From 2-12-FULL-42-15 sp964196565 (GTDB taxonomy: Bacteria; Pseudomonadota; Gammaproteobacteria; Coxiellales; Coxiellaceae), in NCBI GenBank assembly GCA_964196565.1, contig CAXMUH010000149.1, positions 1 through 21,340 on the forward strand: a DNA stretch of 21,340 nucleotides, in the 5' to 3' direction. How positions within the stretch are numbered: position 1 is the first letter of the stretch; every line of letters begins with the position of its first letter. The translations under genes were made by a program, and so were the position numbers. The notes under the pieces were generated by a model that did not search any database, was not told where the DNA came from, and saw only the letters and a list, made by a program, of their open reading frames with translations. Positions 8,016 through 13,322 of this stretch are shown in pieces.

Positions 8016-8507
8016 TTATGGGGTAATTGGCACCTTTTTGAGAGTACCATTGCAACCTACATATATGTAGTAATAGTGAATTTTATATGTGGAGCGGTAA
8101 ATCCAGCACTCACCATCCGTTTTAAATTTGACACTACCTACAGCAGGGATTTCTAATTTAAAAGATCCTTTTTGTTTTTTACCCGATACGTCACATTTGA
8201 TACCAACGCCTTTTGGGGCTAATGCAAAGCTTTTATTTGACATGCTAATCCAAGGCGAAGAATTGAAAGACGCTCCAGAACTTGCTTTTATCGTAAGTGT
8301 ATCACTGGGCCAGTTGCCAACGCTTGCATCATCATTGACTTTAGAGCAATTACTAATTTTGAGATCCTCATACGAGTTTAAATTTATAATTTGCACATTG
8401 GCATAGGAACTGGCATTGGCGGTGTTTGATACGGCAAGTGTCAACACCGTAAGGCTTGCAAATATTGCAATAACTAAAGATTTTATACTGGTTTTGTCTT
8501 TGGCCAT
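8016..8507 (-). CDS. Small secreted protein with four cysteines, unknown function
   Basis: I do not recognise the family. The 163-residue product starts with a signal peptide: a basic N-terminus, a hydrophobic core at about 10-26 and a cleavage site near ANA-S at 30-33. The mature part of about 130 residues has four cysteines (C54, C105, C134, C152), enough for two disulphides, and is rich in Ser, Lys and beta-prone sequence, with a Tyr cluster around 145-149. It has no lipobox and no membrane helix after the signal. It is transcribed alone, away from the MFS gene it converges on. The next gene upstream is lexA, 138 bases away on the same strand. A periplasmic or exported beta-rich protein is the most that can be said. 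Confidence 0.75.
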   Translation of the reverse strand: MAKDKTSIKSLVIAIFASLTVLTLAVSNTANASSYANVQIINLNSYEDLKISNCSKVNDDASVGNWPSDTLTIKASSGASFNSSPWISMSNKSFALAPKGVGIKCDVSGKKQKGSFKLEIPAVGSVKFKTDGECWIYRSTYKIHYYYIYVGCNGTLKKVPITP

Positions 8508-8554
8508 TTTGCTTCTGCACCTACTTAACTTAAACTTATCTCTGTCTATCTATA

Positions 8555-8563
8555 ACTATAGCA
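8555..8563 (-). promoter_or_regulatory. Extended -10 promoter of the four-cysteine secreted protein
   Basis: The minus strand reads TGCTATAGT, a TG-N-TATAGT extended -10, about 48 bases before the start codon of the gene ending at 8016. No good -35 is needed for this class and none is obvious. Confidence 0.42.
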
Positions 8564-8645
8564 TGAGTGGGAAATAAGCTATTAAATCAAGTGGATGTAT
8601 TTGTGCACGGCCCGTTACCGGAGGGTCACCAAGTTCTGTAATTCA

Positions 8646-9233
8646 TTAAGTCACTCGCAACAACCCCACATAAATCCCCTGCACTTCAACTCGGTCAGAA
8701 GAATATATCTGCGGTTTGTGTTGTGGATTGGAGGGCAATAAAGACAGGGTGCGATCGTTGTTGTGATAAAGACGTTTTAAAGTTGCTTCTTGCTGATCGA
8801 TTAACGCCACCACAATCTGACCATCGTCAGCTGTGACTGCGCTTTCACAAATAATGATATCACCATCGTGGATACCCTCATCGATCATTGAATCGCCTTT
8901 TACTCTTAAAGCAAAACGATTTTTGCCGATAAACATACTCGCCACATCGATGGTTTCATTATCTTCAACCGCCTCAATCGGATTACCCGCGGCGATACAA
9001 CCCATTAACGGTATGCTGCCCTCCCTGTGTTCAATGAGAATAATATTACGATGCCGATTGGGGGTTAGCTTAATATAACCTTTGGCCTGCAAGGCTTTAA
9101 GGTAGCGATGCACGACGCCTCGAGAGACTATACCAATCCCTCGCGCGATCTCTGCCGTGGTCGGAGGGTGCTGATTATTGCCCAGGTAGTCTTTGACAAA
9201 TTGATAAGTCTTTTGTTCGCTTACGGTCAGCAT
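8646..9233 (-). CDS. lexA: LexA, SOS-response repressor and self-cleaving protease
   Basis: LexA represses DNA-repair genes and cleaves itself when RecA filaments form. The 195-residue protein has an N-terminal winged helix-turn-helix (about 1-65). Its C-terminal S24 protease domain has the scissile Ala82-Gly83 in CIAAGNP, nucleophile S115 in KGDSMIDEG and general-base K153 in ATLKRLY. All catalytic parts are intact. The recognition region reads VSRGVVHRYLKAL with a following TPNRHRN. It differs from E. coli LexA (RSPNAAEEHLKAL) and is closer to alphaproteobacterial LexA, which has SKSGIHR and PNR there. In keeping with this, a GTTC-N7-GTTC box of the alphaproteobacterial type, not an E. coli CTGT-N8-ACAG box, lies just upstream. 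The ATG directly follows the leader carrying that box; autoregulation is expected. Confidence 0.93.
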   Translation of the reverse strand: MLTVSEQKTYQFVKDYLGNNQHPPTTAEIARGIGIVSRGVVHRYLKALQAKGYIKLTPNRHRNIILIEHREGSIPLMGCIAAGNPIEAVEDNETIDVASMFIGKNRFALRVKGDSMIDEGIHDGDIIICESAVTADDGQIVVALIDQQEATLKRLYHNNDRTLSLLPSNPQHKPQIYSSDRVEVQGIYVGLLRVT

Positions 9234-9236
9234 GGC

Positions 9237-9251
9237 GTTCTCTCTATGTTC
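9237..9251 (-). promoter_or_regulatory. Putative LexA operator, GTTC-N7-GTTC
   Basis: The plus strand reads GTTCTCTCTATGTTC (minus strand GAAC-N7-GAAC), a direct repeat with 11-base period matching the alphaproteobacterial LexA box. A further GTTC at 9215-9218, inside the lexA coding start, is in the same 11-base phase (22 bases away). The site lies 6-20 bases after the predicted transcription start and just before the lexA ATG, where bound repressor would block transcription. Confidence 0.6.
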
Positions 9252-9263
9252 TCACGTGTAAGC

Positions 9264-9293
9264 ATCATAACTTAGCCACACCACGCTAGTCAA
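9264..9293 (-). promoter_or_regulatory. Sigma-70 promoter of lexA
   Basis: On the minus strand TTGACT (9288-9293) and TATGAT (9264-9269) are 18 bases apart, giving a start near 9257 and a leader of about 24 bases. CACGTG at 9253-9258 overlaps the start point. Confidence 0.6.
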
Positions 9294-9482
9294 CTGATTT
9301 TTCGCAGCAATTCCCGCTAACAAGGCTCCCGCTCGCTTTGCTGTGGTCAGTGTGTGGCACTAAAACTTTTAAATCTTATCCTGTTGAAATTTAGATGAAT
9401 TTTCGTCATATGTGAAATATAATTGCACATAAAATGATCTATAGTACAAGTATCATGTTTTAAAAAAATATACGAGGTAATT

Positions 9483-9926
9483 ATGTTTAACTTGCTCATA
9501 AAGAAGACGTTTTTGTACTGTGCCACATTTACGGTGCTAACAGTAGGTTTCTCAAGTGTTTTTGCTGCAAAGTGTCATAACAACCTTACTAAGCCGTATA
9601 TTGACTCATATCAAAAAGGCTATCCAATTTGTAGTTCAGGCTCATACACTATTACTGGATTACGAAAAACGAAGCCGGGAACTGATTTGACGCTAAATTT
9701 TAATTTAAGTAAAGGAGCAGGAGTCGTGGCGTTTACTGGAAAGGGTCGCGATTTTGCTATCACGAATTCATCGTGCATGAATAAGGGGTCCCGCACAATA
9801 ACCTGTAAATCACCCAACAGTATATGGTTTGACTATGCAGCACATGGGAAAACTAATAATACTTATAACCTTAGAATCAAAAATCTGTCTAATGTCCCAG
9901 TAACAATCAAACTGTTAACTAAGTAA
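9483..9926 (+). CDS. Small secreted protein with four cysteines, unknown function
   Basis: I do not recognise the family. The product has 147 residues with a signal peptide (hydrophobic core about 9-25, cleavage near FAA-K at 27-30). The mature chain of about 118 residues has four cysteines (C31, C50, C98, C108) and alternating hydrophobic/polar stretches such as TDLTLNFNLSKGAG and TYNLRIKNLSNVPVTIKLL, which suggest a beta sandwich. The end, with its NVPVTIKL pattern, resembles many exported Ig-like or pilin-like domains, but no family is assigned. A GAGGT ribosome site precedes the ATG by seven bases. Upstream, TATAAT at 9418-9423 and TATAGT at 9440-9445 are possible -10 elements without convincing -35 partners. 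It is divergent from lexA across 249 bases and ends at a hairpin. Confidence 0.72.
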   Translation: MFNLLIKKTFLYCATFTVLTVGFSSVFAAKCHNNLTKPYIDSYQKGYPICSSGSYTITGLRKTKPGTDLTLNFNLSKGAGVVAFTGKGRDFAITNSSCMNKGSRTITCKSPNSIWFDYAAHGKTNNTYNLRIKNLSNVPVTIKLLTK

Positions 9927-9933
9927 ATTTAAG

Positions 9934-9959
9934 TGGGGGGGAATCAGTACTCTCCCCCA
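9934..9959. terminator. GC-rich hairpin between convergent genes
   Basis: TGGGGGGGA (9934-9942) pairs with TCTCCCCCA (9951-9959), one G-U pair, 8-base loop, eight bases after the stop of the secreted-protein gene and before the end of yciA. The position fits a shared terminator, but there is no clear U-run. Confidence 0.4.
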
Positions 9960-9971
9960 TAACAATCCCTC

Positions 9972-10370
9972 TCAGGCTGTTGATAATTTCTCAATGACTT
10001 TCGGTTTATGATTTTCATCAAGTGCAACAAAGGTAAAAATGCCCTCTGTCACTTGCTGAGGTTTCTCACTGAATTTTCGCAACACCCAAACTTGAATTTG
10101 AATGGACATCGACGTAGTGCCAATTTTTAATAATTTAGCATAGCAACTCACAAAATCACCGACTTTAACCGGGGCAATAAAACTCATCGAATCGATAGCA
10201 ACAGTGACGACTCGAGATTTCGCAATATTTAAGGCCAAGCTACCGGCGGCCAAATCCATCTGTGAAACCACCCAACCGCCAAAAATATCCCCACCTGGAT
10301 TTGTTTCTGCTGGCATGGCCAAGGTTCTAATCATTAACTCACCGTGCGGTGAATCATTTGAGGAAGCCAT
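9972..10370 (-). CDS. yciA: YciA-type acyl-CoA thioesterase (hotdog fold)
   Basis: YciA hydrolyses acyl-CoA to free acid and CoA in the cytoplasm. The start region GELMIRTLAMPAETNPGGDIFGGW and the following VSQMDLAAGSLA match the family closely; the GDIFGGW Asp is the hotdog active-site residue. RVVTVAIDSMSFIAPVKVGD and GTTSMSIQIQVWV follow at the usual spacing. An upstream ATG would add ten residues, but GAGGT (just five bases before the ATG ending at 10370) and alignment to known YciA proteins support this shorter 132-residue form. The gene overlaps the 3' end of the DoxX gene by 17 bases, with its ribosome site inside that gene, so the two are probably transcribed and translated together. 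No functional tie between the two products is evident. Confidence 0.9.
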   Translation of the reverse strand: MASSNDSPHGELMIRTLAMPAETNPGGDIFGGWVVSQMDLAAGSLALNIAKSRVVTVAIDSMSFIAPVKVGDFVSCYAKLLKIGTTSMSIQIQVWVLRKFSEKPQQVTEGIFTFVALDENHKPKVIEKLSTA

Positions 10371-10845
10371 CTGGACCTCTTTTTTCAAGATGGTGCCCAT
10401 AAAATTTTCGAATTAAATAATCCAATGAAATTTTACCGGATCCATGGGTCATCAATAACGCCAACAATAGACCCCAATTAATATGTTGCGCTAAACCAGC
10501 CCAACCTTCCGGCATCCATAAATAATTATAAGAAATCACCGCAATCAGGTTGTAAATAAAGAATAAAAGAATCGTGATTCGCCCACCTAAACCCAAAACT
10601 AATAAAACAGGCAGAATTAATTCAGCCGCTGTTCCTAACACGGCAGCAGCCTCTGATGATAACAAGGGAACATTATATTCATTGGCAAATATCAATAATG
10701 TTGACTGCCAGGCACCAATTTTAACCAAGCCCGCTTTAAAAAATATCCACGCAATCCAACACCGTGCCAATAAATCAGCAACAGGTTGTAACCAGTCTAA
10801 GAGTATTAAAAAGGGGCGCAAAATCATTGCAAAAAATTTAACCAT
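10354..10845 (-). CDS. DoxX family membrane protein
   Basis: A 163-residue protein with four hydrophobic segments (about 17-37, 58-83, 88-105, 117-133), the size and layout of DoxX/DoxD-like proteins. Typical parts are ARCWIAWIFFKAGLVKI near the N-terminus, the helix-2 stretch ELILPVLLVLGLGGRI and the HINWGLLLALLMTHGSGKISLDYLI end. DoxX proteins are quinone-linked or redox-associated inner-membrane proteins of mostly unknown activity. In bufferin clusters a DoxX protein is a frequent fourth member. Here it is divergent from a DUF2282/BufA1-like gene and shares its promoter region, so a role in that pathway is the best inference. AAGGA precedes the ATG by about eight bases. It overlaps yciA at its 3' end. 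Confidence 0.85.
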   Translation of the reverse strand: MVKFFAMILRPFLILLDWLQPVADLLARCWIAWIFFKAGLVKIGAWQSTLLIFANEYNVPLLSSEAAAVLGTAAELILPVLLVLGLGGRITILLFFIYNLIAVISYNYLWMPEGWAGLAQHINWGLLLALLMTHGSGKISLDYLIRKFYGHHLEKRGPDGFLK

Positions 10846-10877
10846 CTCGAAAATCCTTTCTCGCAGCTAATTTGTTC

Positions 10878-10908
10878 TATAATACCATAGATGTATACCA
10901 TCATCTAT
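10878..10908. promoter_or_regulatory. Divergent promoter region with operator-like inverted repeat
   Basis: On the minus strand TGG-TATTAT (10879-10887) is an extended -10 for the DoxX gene; on the plus strand TATAAT (10878-10883) and TATACC (10894-10899, with TTTGTT 17 bases before) are candidate -10s for the DUF2282 gene. ATAGATG (10887-10893) and CATCTAT (10902-10908) are a perfect 7-bp inverted repeat spaced by eight bases. ATACCAT also repeats directly at 10882-10888 and 10895-10901. The palindrome lies where one regulator could control both genes. Confidence 0.45.
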
Positions 10909-10927
10909 TAAACAAAAGGAGTTGTTT

Positions 10928-11191
10928 ATGAAATCTAATAAACTTGCCAATACTATAATGCTAGGACTGGTTAGTAGCGGATTAACGGTCGCCACTGTTG
11001 ATAGCGCTATTGCTGCAGATAAAAAAGCAGAAAAGTGCTATGGCATCGTAAAAAAAGCCAAAAATGACTGCGCTACACCAAAACATGCCTGCGCAGCTCA
11101 AGCCACCAAAAGCGGTAGCCCACAAGAATGGATGTACGTTTTGAAAGGCAATTGCGAACGCATTGTCGGCGGCAAAACTAAGCCGAGCTAA
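10928..11191 (+). CDS. DUF2282 / BufA1-like bufferin precursor (four-cysteine exported peptide)
   Basis: An 87-residue protein with a signal peptide (hydrophobic core about 8-24, cleavage after AIAA at 27-30). The mature part of some 57 residues has four cysteines: C37 in EKCYGI, C48 in KNDCAT, C55 in HACAAQ and C76 in GNCERIVGG. This EKCYG-x-KNDC-x-C-W-x-KGxC-x-GG pattern is the DUF2282 family, known as BufA1 bufferins. Family members are modified on cysteine by a DUF692 multinuclear iron oxidase (BufB) with a DUF2063 partner (BufC), and sequester copper in the periplasm. Those partners are absent from the window; only a DoxX gene is adjacent, divergent. AAGGAG six bases before the ATG at 10928 fixes the start; a TTG two codons earlier overlaps that site. 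No downstream terminator is evident. Confidence 0.85.
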   Translation: MKSNKLANTIMLGLVSSGLTVATVDSAIAADKKAEKCYGIVKKAKNDCATPKHACAAQATKSGSPQEWMYVLKGNCERIVGGKTKPS

Positions 11192-11280
11192 ACGCAATCC
11201 AGACAAGTGATAGGGAAACTAGATCGGAAAAGCAAAGCCCACGCATCTCGGTTAAAACCATAGCAATTTAGCGCAACAAA

Positions 11281-11289
11281 TGATATCCT
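11281..11289 (+). promoter_or_regulatory. Putative extended -10 promoter of minCDE
   Basis: TGATATCCT is a TG-N-TATCCT element; a start near 11295 leaves about 30 bases before the minC ATG at 11325 and lies downstream of the longer in-frame ATG at 11280, arguing against that start. Low information, no clear -35. Confidence 0.3.
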
Positions 11290-11324
11290 GCGGTGTTTAT
11301 AACCATGACAATGGAACCTCTAAA

Positions 11325-12020
11325 ATGGCTCAAAAACAGGATGAATTTTTTCAGCTAAAAGCCGATCTAGTCCCCCTGACTGTCCTTAAAATAACAAATC
11401 CATCAATAGAAGGCATTGCGCAACAGCTGAATATGACGGTTGAAAAAGCGCCTAACTATTTTCACCAAGCCCCAATGTTGATTGACCTTAGCGGTCTTGA
11501 GTCACAAAAGACACTAAATTTTGCAGAATTAATGTCAACACTCAAAGCAATGAAATTGGTCCCAGTTGCTGTTCGAGGCTTGACTGACGATAACGAAGCC
11601 AAGGAACATAACCTTGCGATCCTAAAAAAATCCTCAGAAAAAGAAAAAGCACCACAAAAAACCAATGCCTCAGCTAAAGCTGGCAAACCATTTTCCACCA
11701 AAATTATCACCAAACCTGTTCGTGCTGGCACCCAGGTCTACGCCAAGAACAGCGATCTCATTATTCTTTCTGGCGTGAATCCCGGCGCTGAGTGTTTCGC
11801 CGATGGCAGCATTCATGTTTATGGCCCACTGCGCGGACGAGCGCTGGCTGGAGTCAACGGTGACACCAATGCGCGCATTTTTTGTAAATCACTTGAAGCA
11901 GAGCTTATCGCTATTGCTGGCCACTATCAGGTAAAAGAAGATATTAAAGTACCCTCTTCAAATACCGGCATAGTTCAAGTATATTTAAATAACGAAAAAC
12001 TTACGATTAACACGATATAG
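11325..12020 (+). CDS. minC: MinC, septum-site inhibitor
   Basis: MinC blocks FtsZ polymerisation away from mid-cell; it is recruited to the membrane by MinD. Residues 1 to about 105 are the N-terminal FtsZ-inhibiting domain (LKADLVPLTVLKI, then a helix with PMLIDLSGL). A Lys/Ala/Ser-rich linker follows. Residues about 125-231 are the beta-helical dimerisation and MinD-binding domain with PVRAGTQVYA, GAECFADGSIHVYG and LRGRALAGVNGD, all family hallmarks. The frame is open to an ATG at 11280. Starting at 11325 gives 231 residues, the same length as E. coli MinC, and places the conserved start MAQ...FQLKAD properly. The ribosome site is weak (GGA). minD follows after 11 bases. Confidence 0.93.
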   Translation: MAQKQDEFFQLKADLVPLTVLKITNPSIEGIAQQLNMTVEKAPNYFHQAPMLIDLSGLESQKTLNFAELMSTLKAMKLVPVAVRGLTDDNEAKEHNLAILKKSSEKEKAPQKTNASAKAGKPFSTKIITKPVRAGTQVYAKNSDLIILSGVNPGAECFADGSIHVYGPLRGRALAGVNGDTNARIFCKSLEAELIAIAGHYQVKEDIKVPSSNTGIVQVYLNNEKLTINTI

Positions 12021-12031
12021 AGGGGATAAAC

Positions 12032-12856
12032 GTGTCAAAAATTATTGTAGTCACATCAGGTAAAGGCGGCGTGGGTAAAACCACCACCAGTGCCTCATTC
12101 GCAACTGGGCTTGCTTTAAAAGGACATAAAACGGTTGTAATCGACTTTGATATCGGCCTTAGAAACTTAGATCTCGTTATGGGCTGCGAACGCCGAGTCG
12201 TTTATGACATTGTCAATGTCATCTCAGGTGAAGCGAATCTCAAACAAGCTTTGATCCGCGATAAAAATATCGAAAATCTTTATATTTTAGCTGCGTCGCA
12301 AACACGCGATAAAGATGCCCTCAGTGTCGAAGGTATTGGTAAAATATTAACCGAACTCAGTGAAACTTTTGATTACATCATCTGTGACTCACCTGCAGGC
12401 ATCGAGAAAGGCGCCATGCTGGCCATGTATTATGCAGACTGTGCATTAATCGTAACTAACCCAGAAGTTTCATCGGTACGTGACTCTGACCGCATTCTGG
12501 GCTTGCTAGCAAGCAAAACTCAGCGCGCGGAAAAAGGTCTGGAACCAATCGAAGAACATTTAATCATTACTCGATATGCACCCAAGCGCGTTGCTACAGG
12601 TGATATGTTGAGTATCGATGACATTAAAGAGCTGTTGGGTGTACCTTTACTCGGCATTATCCCCGAATCAAAAGCGGTATTAAATGCCTCTAATCGCGGC
12701 GTCCCAGTAATTCGTGACAACAAAAGTGATGCTGGTCTTGCTTATCGCAATATCATTTCATATTTTCTCGGCGAAAGTAAACCTGGAGATGACGTCAAAG
12801 CAAAAGGTTTGCTCAAGCGACTATTTGGAGGCCAAAGAAATAAGGAGTTGGTATAA
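12032..12856 (+). CDS. minD: MinD, septum-site-determining ATPase
   Basis: MinD is a membrane-cycling ParA-type ATPase that carries MinC and is released by MinE. The deviant Walker A motif GKGGVGKTTT is at residues 10-19 (K11 and K16), followed by IDFDIGLRNLDLVMGCERRVVYD, the Walker B-like DYIICDSPAGIEKGA and the VTNPEVSSVRDSDR segment. The C-terminal amphipathic membrane-targeting helix is present as KGLLKRLFGG around 258-267. Length 274 is normal. The start is GTG, with AGGGG about eight bases before it. It sits between minC (11-base gap) and minE (one-base overlap, TAATG), so the three are one operon with coupled translation of minE. Confidence 0.97.
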   Translation: MSKIIVVTSGKGGVGKTTTSASFATGLALKGHKTVVIDFDIGLRNLDLVMGCERRVVYDIVNVISGEANLKQALIRDKNIENLYILAASQTRDKDALSVEGIGKILTELSETFDYIICDSPAGIEKGAMLAMYYADCALIVTNPEVSSVRDSDRILGLLASKTQRAEKGLEPIEEHLIITRYAPKRVATGDMLSIDDIKELLGVPLLGIIPESKAVLNASNRGVPVIRDNKSDAGLAYRNIISYFLGESKPGDDVKAKGLLKRLFGGQRNKELV

Positions 12857-13116
12857 TGAGTATTATTAACTATTTTAAACGCAAAAAATCTGCCAACGTT
12901 GCCAAAGACCGCTTGCAAATTATTATCGCTCAGCAGCGCACCGAAACGAGCACCCCGGATTATTTGCCCATGCTGCGCAAAGAAATTCTAGCGCTTGTAG
13001 TAAAGTACACACATACAGATATTGATAATGTGAAAGTAGATTTTCAGTGCACTGATAATAATTCCATATTGGAACTCAACGTACAATTACCTGAGAGCGC
13101 CAACATTACGATTTAA
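12856..13116 (+). CDS. minE: MinE, topological specificity factor
   Basis: MinE stimulates MinD ATPase and drives pole-to-pole oscillation. The 86-residue protein begins with a membrane-binding stretch (MSIINYFKRKK), then the anti-MinCD helix AKDRLQIIIAQQR (about 16-28), and ends with the dimerisation domain (PDYLPMLRKEILALVVKY, then DNVKVDFQ and ILELNVQLP). These match the E. coli protein of 88 residues. Its ATG overlaps the minD stop codon by one base, with AAGGAG inside the end of minD as ribosome site. The last codons and stop are part of a 17-base sequence repeated 30 bases downstream. Confidence 0.96.
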   Translation: MSIINYFKRKKSANVAKDRLQIIIAQQRTETSTPDYLPMLRKEILALVVKYTHTDIDNVKVDFQCTDNNSILELNVQLPESANITI

Positions 13117-13149
13117 AAACGAAAAAGCCCCGACATTACGATTTAAAAA
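13103..13149. repeat. Direct repeat duplicating the 3' end of minE
   Basis: ACATTACGATTTAAAAA occurs at 13103-13119, spanning the minE stop, and again at 13133-13149, 30 bases later. The second copy sits inside a possible split terminator: GAAAAAGCCCC begins near 13121 and GGGGTTTTC ends near 13196, as if material had been inserted between terminator arms. CCGGCG-CTTG-CGCCGG (13159-13174) lies in the same interval. Confidence 0.7.
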
Positions 13150-13195
13150 AAGAAATCTCCGGCGCTTGCGCCGGTGTCAAGAGCGATGGGGTTTT

Positions 13196-13225
13196 CAAAG
13201 GGGAGCTATGCAATGCTCCCCTTTG
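13196..13225 (+). terminator. Strong hairpin after minCDE
   Basis: CAAAGGGGAGC (13196-13206) and GCTCCCCTTTG (13215-13225) form a perfect 11-bp stem with an 8-base loop. It is placed to end the minCDE transcript, but only three U residues belong to the tail, so termination would be weak or factor-assisted. Confidence 0.4.
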
Positions 13226-13322
13226 GTCGCCGCCCGCGCGAACTTGTTTTGCAGAGGCGAAATCTTATCAGGAAATAATCTCAGCCGCAAGCGGGCGAGT
13301 TATTGATAAAAGGGAGTTTATT

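Noticed and set aside
9234..9330. E. coli-type SOS box before lexA
   Set aside because: No CTGT-N8-ACAG or close variant is found there; the GTTC-N7-GTTC repeat explains the leader better.
13226..13322. TPP riboswitch upstream of the ThDP enzyme
   Set aside because: The conserved CTGAGA and ACCTGATC-type elements are absent; the leader only has a distant CGCCCGC/GCGGGCG pairing.
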